From Wenjunlia tyrosinilytica (GTDB lineage: Bacteria; Actinomycetota; Actinomycetes; Streptomycetales; Streptomycetaceae), in NCBI RefSeq assembly GCF_014646055.1, contig NZ_BMMS01000002.1, positions 203,729 to 267,728 on the forward strand: a stretch of DNA of 64,000 nucleotides, written 5' to 3'. Below, one piece after another: positions 13,281-22,427 of this stretch (positions are counted from its first letter, which is position 1; the number at the start of each line of letters is the position of its first letter). A program made the position numbers and the translations under genes. The notes under the pieces are model-generated. The model was not told where the DNA came from and ran no database searches. It saw nothing but the letters and a program-made list of their open reading frames with translations.

Positions 13281-13697
13281 TTACGGGGCCAGAACGGATC
13301 CGAACGGGAGATTGCGGACCAGCATGAACACGAGGGCGAGGGCCATGATCAGCCAACCCTGGACCGGCCGGAAACGGAGGTCCATGGGGCGGCCGCGCGC
13401 GGCCCGGTGGAACCAGAGGCCGAGGAACACGGCGAAGAGGCCGAAGGCGGCCACCGCGAGGGCGTTGAAGCCGAGGGCCGCGGTGAGGTCGCCGTGCGCG
13501 ATGGCGTGCGCGCTGCGCAGGCCGCCGCAGCCGGGGCAGTAGATCCCGGTGAGCCGCAGGAGGGGGCAGACGGGATAGTGGCCCGGCCGGTTGGGATCGA
13601 CGAGGCCGACGTAGGTGAACGCGGCGGCGGCACCGACCGCGGTGGCGGTGGGCGCGAGGAGCCTGGTCACGGCCGGGACCGCTGTGGTCTGGTTCAC
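13281..13697 (-). CDS. DUF2752 membrane protein
   Basis: The 138-residue protein has three hydrophobic segments (about residues 10-32, 75-97 and 110-130) and the DUF2752 signature CPLLRLTGIYCPGCGGLR, ending in the CPxCGGxRxxH motif. The family is common in actinobacteria and some Bacteroidetes; its function is unknown, though the cysteines suggest metal or redox chemistry at the membrane face. The start is taken at GTG 13697. It lies upstream of trpC in the same direction and just downstream of the HGxxPAAW gene, so it may belong to the trp transcription unit. Confidence 0.8.
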   Translation of the reverse strand: MNQTTAVPAVTRLLAPTATAVGAAAAFTYVGLVDPNRPGHYPVCPLLRLTGIYCPGCGGLRSAHAIAHGDLTAALGFNALAVAAFGLFAVFLGLWFHRAARGRPMDLRFRPVQGWLIMALALVFMLVRNLPFGSVLAP

Positions 13698-13774
13698 CCC
13701 GGCATTGTCCCCCGAGCGCGGCGGGCACGCGCGGGCACGGCGCCGCTTGGGGCGCCGCGCCCGGGCGGGAGTTC

Positions 13775-13981
13775 TCAGCGGCCGGTGGCGGGGGCCTTGC
13801 CCATGCCCGCCATCTGCATGGCCTTGCCGACGACGCCGCCGAGGGCCACGACGGCGAGGCCGACCCACATCAGGACGGGGCTGGCCAGGACCACGGCACC
13901 GCCCGCCACGCAGAAGCCGATGAACGCGATTATCACGCCCGTCCAGGCGGCCGGGGTGTTTCCGTGGTGGCTTGCCGACAT
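13775..13981 (-). CDS. HGxxPAAW-family small membrane protein
   Basis: The 68-residue protein begins MSASHHGNTPAAWTGV, exactly the HG-x-x-PAAW motif that names this actinobacterial family. Two membrane helices follow (about residues 15-32 and 35-54), and the tail is Met/Gly/Lys-rich. AAGGAG is well placed before ATG 13981. Function is unknown. The gene sits between trpE/TIGR02234 and DUF2752-trpC in the streptomycete trp region. Confidence 0.85.
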   Translation of the reverse strand: MSASHHGNTPAAWTGVIIAFIGFCVAGGAVVLASPVLMWVGLAVVALGGVVGKAMQMAGMGKAPATGR

Positions 13982-14223
13982 GAGTGCTCCTTGTCCTGTC
14001 CCAGTGCCCGACGGCGGGCACGCGGCCCATTCTCCCCGACCCCGAATCCAGCCCCGGACCGGGTCCCCGGTCCGGGGAGGAAGAGGGTTCCAGGTGAGAC
14101 GTGTGAGCCGGAAGAGGCGACGGATGGGACATGTGTGGCAAGCCGAGTGATCAGCACCACTGCGCTCCGGCCGCCGGCCGCGAGGGCGCATGACGACGCA
14201 ACGCCGACGGGAAGCCGCCCCAG

Positions 14224-14725
14224 CCGGGCGGGCGGGACCGACGCCACACGCGGGCGCACCCCGCGACAACCGGGACGGCGACGTGCGCCCCCGGACTCGC
14301 GTAGGACCCCCGCGACAGCCGGGACGGCGACGTGCGCAGCCTGGGATCGGGCGCTTCCCCCAGGACCCACTCCGGAGCCGGTCGGCGAAGCCACACGCCC
14401 AGGACGTCGGCCCGGCCCCCAGCCGGGCGGGCGGGACCGACGCCACACGCGGGCGCCCCCCGACAACCGGGACGGCGACGTCCGCCCCCCGGACTCGCGT
14501 AGGACCCCCGCGACAGCCGGGACGGCGACGTGCGCAGCCTGGGATCGGGCGCTTCCCCCCGGACCCACTCCGGAGCCGGTCGGCGCAGCCACACGCCCAG
14601 GACGTCGGCCCGGCCCCCAGCCGGGCGGGCGGGGCCGACGCCACACGCGGGCGCCCCCCGCGACAGCCGGGACGGCGACGTCCGCCCCCCGGACTCGCGT
14701 AGGACCCCCGCGACAGCCGGGACGG
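14224..14725. repeat. 199-bp tandem repeat (2.5 copies) in the trp cluster
   Basis: The 765-bp gene-free gap between the HGxxPAAW gene and the Trp-region membrane protein is dominated by a direct repeat. Copies start at 14224, 14423 and 14621 (periods 199 and 198 bp); the third stops at 14725, 22 bp from the next gene's stop. Each unit contains two copies of a 23-bp core related to CAGCCGGGACGGCGACGT, so the core occurs six times. Copies differ by a few substitutions and one-base indels that break any reading frame. Bases 13990-14223 show no gene. Confidence 0.95.
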
Positions 14726-14746
14726 TCCCCTCGCCCTCCGCAGGGG

Positions 14747-15358
14747 TTACTTGTCGCCCGCCGTCGGGTCCTCGCCTCGGTCCAGCGCCTTCCACATGTC
14801 TTCGGGGCGGTCCGCGTCGCGCGGCGCGGGGCGGCGGGCGCCGGGGGCCTCGTAGCGGGAGGACATGCCCGGCCAGTCGCGGCCTCGGGCCAGCGCCACC
14901 AGGCCCGCGAGCAGGAGCAGCAGGCCGCCCACCGCCGTGACCCAGGGCCAGGCGGTGTGGGAGACACCGGTGGCCACCGCGTTGGACAACCCCGTGGCCT
15001 TGGCGGCGGCCTCGTTCAGAGCCTCGGTGTCCCCGGCGCCCAGCACGGCCGCCGTGATCACTCCCGCCCCGGACAGGGCCAGCAGCGCCGAGACAGCCAG
15101 TCGCCCAGCCCCGCGCACCGCGAAGACCGCCACGAGCGCGGCCAACCCGACGAGGGCGAGGGCTGCGGGGACGGCCGTCACCTCCCGCCCGCTCACCGTG
15201 AGCGCGAACGCCCCCTGCCTGCCCTCCGCCCAGGTGCGGCCCACCGAGAGGAGCACCAGCGCCGCCCCCGCGACCCCGAGGACCAGGGCGGCGGCGATGG
15301 CGCCGCGCGCGGGGGGCCGCCCGGTCTCGGGGGCTGGGTTCTCGGTCATGGTGCTCAC
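14747..15358 (-). CDS. Trp-region conserved membrane protein (TIGR02234 family)
   Basis: The 203-residue protein starts VSTMTENP at GTG 15358, which overlaps the trpE stop as GTGA. Four membrane segments are visible (about residues 18-38, 60-80, 86-106 and 133-155), with a short hydrophilic C-terminal tail. TIGR02234 was defined from its constant place next to trp genes in actinobacteria; its activity is unknown. Coupling to trpE suggests a link to tryptophan or anthranilate handling, but this is only inferred from position. Confidence 0.8.
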   Translation of the reverse strand: MSTMTENPAPETGRPPARGAIAAALVLGVAGAALVLLSVGRTWAEGRQGAFALTVSGREVTAVPAALALVGLAALVAVFAVRGAGRLAVSALLALSGAGVITAAVLGAGDTEALNEAAAKATGLSNAVATGVSHTAWPWVTAVGGLLLLLAGLVALARGRDWPGMSSRYEAPGARRPAPRDADRPEDMWKALDRGEDPTAGDK

Positions 15359-16890
15359 TTGGCTCCGGTTCGGGACCCCGCGGGGGTGATCGTCGACGCG
15401 GTGGCGATCGCCCGCAGCACGGCCGCCGCCTTGTTGCGGCATTCGGTGTCCTCGGCCACCGGATCGGAGTCGGCGACCACTCCCGCCCCCGCCTGCACAT
15501 AGGCGGTGCCGTCACGCAGCAGGGCGGTGCGGATGGCGATGGCGGTGTCGGAGTCGCCCGCGAAGTCCAGATAGCCCACGCAGCCGCCGTACAGACCGCG
15601 CCGGGTCGGCTCCAGCTCCTCGATGATGCGCATCGCCCGCGGCTTGGGCGCCCCGGAGAGCGTCCCCGCCGGGAAGCACGCGGTGAGCACGTCGAAGGCC
15701 GTGCGTCCCGCCGCCACCTCACCGACCACCGTCGAGACGATGTGCATGACATGGCTGTAGCGCTCCACGGACATGAAGTCCACGACCTCGACACTGCCCG
15801 GGCGGCAGACCCGCCCGAGGTCGTTGCGCCCGAGGTCCACGAGCATCAGGTGCTCGGCCCGTTCCTTGGGGTCGGCCAGCAGCTCCGCCGCGAGGTCGGC
15901 GTCCTCCTGCGGCGTGGCACCGCGCGGCCGGGTCCCGGCGATGGGGTGCGCCATCGCCCGCCCGTCCTCGACCTTGACCAGCGCCTCGGGGCTGGAGCCC
16001 ACGACGTCGAACCCCTCGAACCGCAGCAGGTACATGTACGGGCTGGGGTTGGTGGCGCGCAGCACCCGGTAGACGTCGAGGGCGCTGGCCTCGCACGGTG
16101 CCTCGAACCGCTGCGAGGGCACGACCTGGAAGGCCTCCCCCGCGCGGATCTGCTCCTTGATGTCCTCGACGGCATCCTGGTAGGCCGGGCCTCCCCAGTG
16201 GTGGGTGTACTCGGGCACACCGCTGGGCTCGAACGCCGAGGGTCGGGTGTCGACGGGCCTCGCCAGATCGGCCGCCATCGTGTCCAGCCGGGCGACGGCG
16301 TCGGCGTAGGCGGCGTCCACGCCGGTGTCGAGGTCGTTGTGGTTGATGGCGTTGGCGATCAGCCACACGGTGCCGTCCTCGTGGTCCAGGACGGCGAGGT
16401 CGGAGGCGAGGAGCATGGTCAGCTCGGGCAGCTTCAGGTCGTCCCGGGCGATCTCCGGCAGCTTCTCCAGGTGCCGGACCACGTCGTAGCCGAGGTAGCC
16501 GACCATGCCGCCGGTGAACGGGGGAAGCTTCAGCAGGCCGTCGAGGTCGTGCGGGGTGTGCAGTGCCTCGATCGTGGCCCGCAGGGCGGCCAGCGGATCC
16601 CCCTCGGTGGGCACGCCCACGGGGGGCGCGCCGAGCCAGTGCGCCTGGCCGTCCCTTTCCTGGAGCGTGGCCGCGCTGCGTACGCCGATGAAGGAGTAGC
16701 GCGACCAGGACCGGCCGTTCTCCGCGGACTCCAGCAGGAAGGTGCCGGTGCGCTCGGCGGCGAGCTTGCGGTAGAGGCCGACCGGGGTGTCGCCGTCCGC
16801 GAGGAAGCGCCGGGTGACGGGGATGACCCGGCGGTCGGCGGCGAGTTTGCGGAAGGTGTCGAGGTCGGGGGTGACGATGCCCGTGGTCAT
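15355..16890 (-). CDS. trpE: Anthranilate synthase component I
   Basis: TrpE converts chorismate and ammonia into anthranilate, the first committed step to tryptophan. The 511-residue protein has the N-terminal feedback motif [18 protein letters not shown], which binds tryptophan in this family. The catalytic chorismate-binding domain shows [24 protein letters not shown] and GAPKPRAM. No fused TrpG domain is present, so a separate glutaminase is needed. hisI ends 11 bp upstream and the TIGR02234 gene overlaps downstream. Confidence 0.96.
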   Translation of the reverse strand: MTTGIVTPDLDTFRKLAADRRVIPVTRRFLADGDTPVGLYRKLAAERTGTFLLESAENGRSWSRYSFIGVRSAATLQERDGQAHWLGAPPVGVPTEGDPLAALRATIEALHTPHDLDGLLKLPPFTGGMVGYLGYDVVRHLEKLPEIARDDLKLPELTMLLASDLAVLDHEDGTVWLIANAINHNDLDTGVDAAYADAVARLDTMAADLARPVDTRPSAFEPSGVPEYTHHWGGPAYQDAVEDIKEQIRAGEAFQVVPSQRFEAPCEASALDVYRVLRATNPSPYMYLLRFEGFDVVGSSPEALVKVEDGRAMAHPIAGTRPRGATPQEDADLAAELLADPKERAEHLMLVDLGRNDLGRVCRPGSVEVVDFMSVERYSHVMHIVSTVVGEVAAGRTAFDVLTACFPAGTLSGAPKPRAMRIIEELEPTRRGLYGGCVGYLDFAGDSDTAIAIRTALLRDGTAYVQAGAGVVADSDPVAEDTECRNKAAAVLRAIATASTITPAGSRTGAK

Positions 16891-16901
16891 GTCTGCGCAG
16901 C

Positions 16902-17267
16902 CTAGTGGGCCCCGCCGAGCGGCAGCTCATCAGCGTCGAAACACGTGCGGTCCCCGGTGTGGCAGGCGGCCCCCACCTGGTCGACCTTGACGAGCACGGT
17001 GTCGCCGTCGCAGTCGAGGGCGACGGATTTCACCCGCTGCACATGCCCGGAGGTGTCGCCCTTGACCCAGTACTCCTGGCGGCTGCGGCTCCAGTACGTG
17101 CAGCGGCCGGTGGTGAGGGTGCGGTGCAGTGCCTCGTCGTCCATCCAGCCGAGCATGAGCACCTCTCCGGTGTCGTACTGCTGGGCGACGGCGGGGAAGA
17201 GGCCGTTGGGGTCGCGCTTGAGGCGGGCGGCGACGTTCGGGTCGAGGCCGGACGGGCGTGCAGACAT
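16902..17267 (-). CDS. hisI: Phosphoribosyl-AMP cyclohydrolase
   Basis: The 121-residue HisI opens the purine ring of PR-AMP, the third step of histidine synthesis. Metal ligands appear as [11 protein letters not shown] and CHTGDRTCF; the start of the domain is [20 protein letters not shown]. It is the monofunctional form without a HisE domain. The gene stands apart from the main his operon and instead heads the trpE group. The ATG at 17267 has GGAGG almost adjacent, while CACAAT 6 nt upstream hints at leaderless initiation. Confidence 0.95.
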   Translation of the reverse strand: MSARPSGLDPNVAARLKRDPNGLFPAVAQQYDTGEVLMLGWMDDEALHRTLTTGRCTYWSRSRQEYWVKGDTSGHVQRVKSVALDCDGDTVLVKVDQVGAACHTGDRTCFDADELPLGGAH

Positions 17268-17382
17268 GCCTCCATTGTGCCGCCGCGACGACCCTGCCGC
17301 GGTCATGGCCGACGACTGCGGCGTTGTACGACTTTCGTCGTGCCGCGGCCTCAATGTCACTCGTTTGGGGCATGCTTCGGAC

Positions 17383-18270
17383 ATGACCGCGCCACCACCG
17401 CCTCCGCCGCCGAACGAACCTCCGAACGCCGGGGGAGGCTTCGGCCCACCGCAGGGCTTCGGCCCACCGCCCGAGGGCTACGGCTACCCGGGGCCGGCCG
17501 ACGGCCCACCGCCGGACCAGGGCGGCTACGGCTACCCGGGCGGATACGGCGGTCCGGGCGGCTATGGCAACGCGATGCCGCCGGGACCGCCCTATCCCCC
17601 GCCGGGCGGGCCGGGTCCCGGAGGCGGCGGCCGCAACGGCCCGATAGCCGCCGCCGTCATCGGCGGGGTCGTCGTCCTCGCGCTGGCCGTGGGCGGCGCC
17701 GTGGCCCTCATGGGCGGCGGCGACGGGAAGAAGCACCCCGAGGCCGCGGACAGCAGCACGGTTCCGAGCCCGAGTGTGTCGCCGACGCCGTCGTTCACGC
17801 CGACGTTCTCCCCCGAGCCGCTGCCGTCGATCTCGATTCCCATGCCGAGCATCAACTTCAGCGACCTGTACCCGAGCAACCTGTTCTCCAGCACACCCCG
17901 CCCCACCGGGAGCACCATCCCGTACGTGGCCCTCAAGCCGGGCCAGTGCTTCAACACCCCCGGCCTGGACAAGAGCGTGGACCACATCGTCACGCTGTCG
18001 TGCAGCAAGCCGCACGACGGGGAGGTCATCGGCAACGCCACGCTGTCGGGCACCTTCTCCTCCGACAAGGCCATATCCACGAAGGCCGGCGAGCTGTGCC
18101 GGCCGAAGGCGGACCGGGCCGCCAAGAGGCAGGCGGACGGCCGGATCTACTACAACTACGTGCTCCATCCGGTCCTCAGCACCTACCAGGTGGGCATCAA
18201 GACCGTCTCGTGCTCCCTGACCGCGAGCAACAAGCAGGGCGGCCGGAAGCTCACCCACCCCCTGAAGTAG
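17383..18270 (+). CDS. Pro/Gly-rich membrane protein with septum-formation-like domain
   Basis: The 295-residue protein has a Pro-, Gly- and Tyr-rich N-terminal cytoplasmic region (about 1-85), one membrane segment (about 88-108) and a low-complexity Pro/Ser linker. A C-terminal extracytoplasmic domain begins [15 protein letters not shown] and continues [15 protein letters not shown]. The GQCF...CSKPHDGEV pattern matches the actinobacterial septum-formation domain (PF13845), which has a conserved cysteine pair. Function is not established. There is no Shine-Dalgarno before ATG 17383. It is divergent from hisI. Confidence 0.7.
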   Translation: MTAPPPPPPPNEPPNAGGGFGPPQGFGPPPEGYGYPGPADGPPPDQGGYGYPGGYGGPGGYGNAMPPGPPYPPPGGPGPGGGGRNGPIAAAVIGGVVVLALAVGGAVALMGGGDGKKHPEAADSSTVPSPSVSPTPSFTPTFSPEPLPSISIPMPSINFSDLYPSNLFSSTPRPTGSTIPYVALKPGQCFNTPGLDKSVDHIVTLSCSKPHDGEVIGNATLSGTFSSDKAISTKAGELCRPKADRAAKRQADGRIYYNYVLHPVLSTYQVGIKTVSCSLTASNKQGGRKLTHPLK

Positions 18271-18285
18271 ACGCAGGTGAAGTGG

Positions 18286-18345
18286 GTGAAGTGGAGGCCG
18301 GTGAAGTGGAGGCCGGTGAAGTGGAGGCCGGTGAAGTGGAGGCCG
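18286..18345. repeat. 15-bp tandem repeat, four perfect copies
   Basis: GTGAAGTGGAGGCCG is repeated exactly at 18286, 18301, 18316 and 18331, with partial copies just before. The array begins 15 bp after the stop of the septum-formation-domain gene and is followed by a GC-rich terminator-like stretch. Confidence 0.95.
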
Positions 18346-18430
18346 ACCGGCCCCCGGGGCGGGCCCGGCCCCCTGCGGCGCCAGGGCGCGCCGGGCCCCG
18401 TCCCCGGGCGTACCGCCGTAGGGTTGAGGC

Positions 18431-19066
18431 ATGTCGACTCATGCCCAGCGTGAACGTCTTCTCCTGGCCGACCTGCTGGAGAGCGTCGGACCCGACGCTC
18501 CGACGCTGTGCACCGGCTGGACGACCCGTGATCTGGCGGCCCATCTCGTCGTGCGCGAGCGGCGCGGCGACGCCGCCGGAGGCGTGGTGATCAAGGCCCT
18601 CGCCCCCCGCCTGGAGAAGGTGCAGGCCGAGTTCACGGCGAAGCCGTACGAGGAGCTGGTGCGGCTGTTCCACTCGGGGCCGCCGCGCTTCTCCCCGTTC
18701 GCCCTCAAGCAGGTGGACGAGGCGGCGAACACCGTGGAGTTCTTCGTGCACGGCGAGGACGTCCGGCGGGCGCAGCCGGACTGGGCGCCGCGGGAGATCG
18801 ACCCGGTGTTCGCGGACGCGCTGTGGAAACGCTTGGAGGCGTCGGCCAAGATGCTGGGCCGCAAGATCCCCTCGGGTCTGGTGCTGCGCCGCGGCAACGG
18901 CCAGACGGTCGTGGCGCACAAGGGTGTCCCCGTGGTCACGGTGCACGGTGAGCCCAGTGAGCTGATGATGTTCATGTTCGGCCGTACCGAGCACGCCGAT
19001 GTGGAGATCGAGGGCGACAAGGACGCAATCGCGAAAGTGCTCTCGCGGCCGCAGTTGGGCATCTGA
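18431..19066 (+). CDS. TIGR03085-family (MDMPI/DinB-like) protein
   Basis: The 211-residue protein has the MDMPI/DinB-like four-helix N-terminal fold: CTGWTTRDLAAHLVVRERRGD carries the conserved W-x-x-x-D-L-x-x-H metal-site motif, and FFVHGEDVRRAQPDW the downstream H-x-E-D-x-R motif. It matches the actinobacterial TIGR03085 group. Related proteins are mycothiol-dependent or metal-binding enzymes, but no substrate can be named. TAGGGT ends 6 nt before ATG 18431, suggesting a leaderless transcript. Confidence 0.75.
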   Translation: MSTHAQRERLLLADLLESVGPDAPTLCTGWTTRDLAAHLVVRERRGDAAGGVVIKALAPRLEKVQAEFTAKPYEELVRLFHSGPPRFSPFALKQVDEAANTVEFFVHGEDVRRAQPDWAPREIDPVFADALWKRLEASAKMLGRKIPSGLVLRRGNGQTVVAHKGVPVVTVHGEPSELMMFMFGRTEHADVEIEGDKDAIAKVLSRPQLGI

Positions 19067-19153
19067 CCTGGGCAGAGGCGGGCATGGGCGGGGGGGGCCA
19101 CCGGTAGGCGACCGGTGGCCCCTCGGAATTTTCGCGTGCGCTTCCCTCGTTAG

Positions 19154-19170
19154 CGATATATCGTCGATAT
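19154..19170. promoter_or_regulatory. AT-rich overlapping palindromes upstream of the ABC exporter
   Basis: CGATATATCG (19154-19163) is a perfect palindrome. It overlaps a second, odd-centred one, ATATCGTCGATAT (19158-19170). This is a striking AT-rich island 27 bp before the exporter start, in the place of a core promoter. It looks like an operator; the regulator is not encoded nearby. Confidence 0.5.
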
Positions 19171-19196
19171 GACTTGCCGTTCGATCATGGAGGCAC

Positions 19197-21173
19197 ATGC
19201 CCAGCCCCTCCCGCCCTGCCGAGCTGCGCCGCATAGCCAGGCTCTTCGGGCCGTACAAGGCGCAACTCACCACCGTCCTGGTCCTCATCGGAGCCGCCTC
19301 CGCGGTCTCCCTCGTCTCCCCGTTCCTCCTGCGCGCGATCCTCGACACCGCGATCCCCCAGGGCCGGACGGGGCTGCTGTCGCTCCTCGCGCTCGGGATG
19401 ATCACCGTCTCGGTCGTCAACAGCGTGCTCAACGTCACCCAGACCTTCATCTCCACGAGTGTCGGCCAGCGCGTCATGCACGACCTGCGGGTGCGCGTCT
19501 ACGCCCATCTCCAGCGGCTCTCGCTCGGGTTCTTCACCCGCACCAGGACCGGTGAGATCCAGTCCCGCATCGCCAACGACATCGGCGGGATGCAGTCGTT
19601 CGTGACCAACACGGCGACCACGATCGTCTCCAGCGTGACCACGGTGGTCGCCACCGTCGTCGCCATGTTCGCGCTCGACTGGCGGCTGACGCTCATCTCT
19701 CTGGCGCTCCTGCCCGTCTTCGTCTGGATCAGCCGAAGCGTCGGGGCCGAGCGGCGCCGGATCACCCGCAAGCGCCAGGAGAAGATGGCACTGCTCACCT
19801 CCAGCGTCGAGGAGTCGCTGTCGATCAGCGGCATCCTGCTCGGGCGCACCATGGGGCGGGGGCCCAGCCTGGTCGAGGACTTCACCCGGCAGTCCGACGA
19901 GCTCGCCGAGCTCGAAGTGCGCTCGTCCATGGCCGGACGCTGGCGGCAGTCGTCGATCCAGATGGTCATGGCGGTCATCCCGGCGGCGATCTACTGGGGC
20001 GCCGGTCTGACGGTGGCCAACGGCCGGGGGATCATCTCGGTCGGCACGATCGTCGCCTTCGTCACCCTGCAGAACGCGCTGTTCGGGCCCGCGATGTCCC
20101 TGATGCGGGTGGGCGTGCAGATGCAGAGCAGCCTGGCCCTGTTCACCCGCGTCTTCGAGTACCTCGACCAGACCCCCGAGATCACCGAGAAGCCGCACCC
20201 CGTGACCGTGGACCGGGAGGACATCCGAGGCGAACTCGCCTTCGAGGACGTCGACTTCCGGCACACCGCCGACTCCCCGCTCGTGCTGCGGGAGATCTCG
20301 CTGCGTGTACCGGCCGGCGGCAGCCTGGCGCTGGTCGGTGAGACCGGTTCGGGCAAGTCCACGCTCGCCCAGCTGTCCGCCCGCCTCTACGACCCGTTCC
20401 GGGGGCGGGTCACCCTGGACGGGGCCGATCTGCGGGAGCTGTCCTTCGACACCGTGGCGGACGCGGTCGGGATGGTCTCGCAGGAGACGTATCTACTCCA
20501 TGCCTCGATAGCGGACAACCTGCGGTTCGCCAAGCCCGGCGCCACCGACGAGGAACTGGAGGCGGCCTGCCGGGCCGCGCGCATCCACGACCGGATCGCC
20601 GAGCTTCCGGACGGCTACGAGACGCTGGTCGGCGAGCGCGGACACCGCTTCTCCGGCGGAGAGAAACAGCGCCTGGCCATCGCGCGAACCCTGCTGCGCA
20701 ACCCTCCGGTCCTCGTGCTCGACGAGGCGACCAGCGCCCTGGACAACCGCACCGAGCAGGAGGTCCAGCGGGCTCTGGACACGCTGGCGAAGGGCCGGAC
20801 GACGATCACCATCGCCCACCGTCTGTCCACGATCCGGGGCGCCGACCGCATCGCGGTCCTGCACCGGGGGCAGGTCGTGGAGTACGGCAGCCACGACGAC
20901 CTGCTGGCCCTCGACGGGCGTTATGCCCGGCTGTACCACCGCGACGGCTCACTGCCGGAAGCGGACCCCATCGAAGCGGACCCCGTCGAAGCGGACCCCA
21001 TGGAGCCGGGCAGCATCGGAACGGACACCATCGGAACGGACACCGCAGAGGCGGACACCAGGCAGGCGGACACCGCCGAGACCTCTCCCGTGGGGACCGG
21101 CGCGGTCACCTCACCCACGGGGCCGAAGGCCGTCGAACACGAGGGCCAGGAGCCGGCCGGCGTCCTCGGGTGA
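19197..21173 (+). CDS. ABC exporter with fused membrane and ATPase domains
   Basis: The 658-residue half-transporter has an ABC type I exporter membrane domain with six helices (about residues 15-290). The nucleotide-binding domain shows Walker A GETGSGKST (about 386), signature FSGGEKQRLAIA, Walker B VLVLDEATSALD and H-loop IAHRLST. It should form a homodimer or pair with another half; the substrate is unknown. The start ATG 19197 has GGAGG 7 nt upstream. The last 70 residues form an acidic tail of 5-residue repeats (EADPI, EADPV, EADPM, GTDTI), encoded by a 15-bp repeat. Confidence 0.9.
   Translation: MPSPSRPAELRRIARLFGPYKAQLTTVLVLIGAASAVSLVSPFLLRAILDTAIPQGRTGLLSLLALGMITVSVVNSVLNVTQTFISTSVGQRVMHDLRVRVYAHLQRLSLGFFTRTRTGEIQSRIANDIGGMQSFVTNTATTIVSSVTTVVATVVAMFALDWRLTLISLALLPVFVWISRSVGAERRRITRKRQEKMALLTSSVEESLSISGILLGRTMGRGPSLVEDFTRQSDELAELEVRSSMAGRWRQSSIQMVMAVIPAAIYWGAGLTVANGRGIISVGTIVAFVTLQNALFGPAMSLMRVGVQMQSSLALFTRVFEYLDQTPEITEKPHPVTVDREDIRGELAFEDVDFRHTADSPLVLREISLRVPAGGSLALVGETGSGKSTLAQLSARLYDPFRGRVTLDGADLRELSFDTVADAVGMVSQETYLLHASIADNLRFAKPGATDEELEAACRAARIHDRIAELPDGYETLVGERGHRFSGGEKQRLAIARTLLRNPPVLVLDEATSALDNRTEQEVQRALDTLAKGRTTITIAHRLSTIRGADRIAVLHRGQVVEYGSHDDLLALDGRYARLYHRDGSLPEADPIEADPVEADPMEPGSIGTDTIGTDTAEADTRQADTAETSPVGTGAVTSPTGPKAVEHEGQEPAGVLG
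20958..21077 (+). repeat. In-frame 15-bp repeat in the ABC exporter tail
   Basis: Eight 15-bp units related to GAAGCGGACCCCATC run from 20958 to 21077. The first three are near-identical and later ones diverge. They encode the acidic 5-residue repeats at the C-terminus, outside the conserved ATPase fold. Confidence 0.9.
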
Positions 21174-21225
21174 GTCCTCCACCGCGAGCGACGGACCGCC
21201 CCCGCACCACCCTCACCGCATCACC

Positions 21226-21996
21226 TCAGCGCACGGGGTGCCCGGCCTGCCGCAGGGCGTCCTTGACCTGGGAGATCCGCAGGTCACCGAAGTGGAAGAC
21301 ACTCGCGGCCAGCACCGCGTCCGCGCCCGAGGCCACAGCCGGGGCGAAGTCGCCGAGCCCGCCCGCGCCGCCGGAGGCGATGACCGGAACGGCCACCTCC
21401 TTGCGCACGGCCGCGATCATCTCGGTGTCGTAGCCGTCCTTGGTGCCGTCGGCGTCCATCGAGTTGAGCAGGATCTCGCCCGCGCCGAGCCCGGCGGCGC
21501 GGGCCGCCCACTCGACCGCGTCGATCCCGGTGCCGCGGCGGCCGCCGTGCGTGGTGACCTCGAACCCGGAGGGCGTGCTGGTGCCCTCCGGGCAGCGGCG
21601 GGCGTCCACCGACAGCACGAGCACCTGGCGGCCGAACCGCTCGGCGATCTCCCGGACCAGTTCCGGCCGGGCGATGGCGGCGGTGTTGACGCCGACCTTG
21701 TCGGCGCCCGCCCTCAGCAGCTTGTCGACGTCCCCGGCCGTGCGGACGCCGCCGCCCACGGTCAGCGGGATGAAGACCTGCTCCGCGGTGCGGCGCACCA
21801 CGTCGTAGGTGGTCTCCCGGTCCCCGGAGGAGGCGGTGATGTCGAGGAAGACCAGTTCGTCGGCGCCCTCGGCGTCGTAGACCTTGGCCATCTCCACCGG
21901 GTCGCCCGCGTCCCGCAGGTTCTGGAAGTTGACGCCCTTCACCACCCGGCCGTTGTCCACGTCCAGGCACGGGATGACCCGTACGGCCAAGCTCAC
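21226..21996 (-). CDS. hisF: Imidazole glycerol phosphate synthase cyclase subunit
   Basis: HisF uses ammonia from HisH to turn PRFAR into IGP and AICAR. The 256-residue TIM barrel begins with [15 protein letters not shown], containing the catalytic Asp; the second catalytic Asp lies in [14 protein letters not shown], and the phosphate loops GGGVR and SGGAGG are present. The GTG start at 21996 overlaps the ridA stop (GTGA). It is the last gene of the his operon. Confidence 0.97.
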   Translation of the reverse strand: MSLAVRVIPCLDVDNGRVVKGVNFQNLRDAGDPVEMAKVYDAEGADELVFLDITASSGDRETTYDVVRRTAEQVFIPLTVGGGVRTAGDVDKLLRAGADKVGVNTAAIARPELVREIAERFGRQVLVLSVDARRCPEGTSTPSGFEVTTHGGRRGTGIDAVEWAARAAGLGAGEILLNSMDADGTKDGYDTEMIAAVRKEVAVPVIASGGAGGLGDFAPAVASGADAVLAASVFHFGDLRISQVKDALRQAGHPVR

Positions 21997-22427
21997 TGCT
22001 TCGCTCCTGATCCCCTGTAGGCGTCGACTTCCACCTCGACGAGCATCCGCGAGTCCACGAAGCCCGAGACCACGAGCATCGTGGCCGCCGGGCGGACGGC
22101 GTCGAACAGCTCCTTGTGGGCCCGGCCCACCGCTTCCACGTCACGGGAGTGGACGATGTACATCCGGGTGCGGACGACGTCGGCGGCGGTCAGCCCCAGC
22201 TCTTCCAGGGCCTTGACGGCCACCGCGAACGCCGTCCTGGCCTGCTCGTAGGGGTCGCCCTCGTGCTCGATGCCACCGCCGACGAAGGCGGTGCAGCCGG
22301 AGACGTGGACATGGTCCCCCGCCTCGGCGGCCCGGGAGTAGCCGAAGGCCTCCTCCCAGTAGTTGTCGGACGAGACGCGGCGCGAGCCGACCCCCGGCCG
22401 GGGGTCGGGAGTGGGTTCTGCGGTCAT
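21993..22427 (-). CDS. RidA-family protein in the his operon
   Basis: The 144-residue protein has the RidA/YjgF trimeric fold pattern: [31 protein letters not shown] and VVRTRMYIV with the conserved Arg, ending [15 protein letters not shown]. RidA enzymes hydrolyse reactive enamine/imine intermediates from PLP enzymes. It overlaps both neighbours by 4 nt (hisA stop/ATG, and its own stop/hisF GTG), so it is locked into the his operon. A role in protecting or assisting the pathway is inferred from context only. It belongs to the broad Rid family; the subfamily cannot be fixed by eye. Confidence 0.85.
   Translation of the reverse strand: MTAEPTPDPRPGVGSRRVSSDNYWEEAFGYSRAAEAGDHVHVSGCTAFVGGGIEHEGDPYEQARTAFAVAVKALEELGLTAADVVRTRMYIVHSRDVEAVGRAHKELFDAVRPAATMLVVSGFVDSRMLVEVEVDAYRGSGAKQ

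Noticed and set aside
14190-14702. Repeat-containing open frames through the 199-bp repeat as a repeat protein gene
   Set aside because: One-base indels between copies change the frame, and there is no ribosome binding site or recognisable domain.
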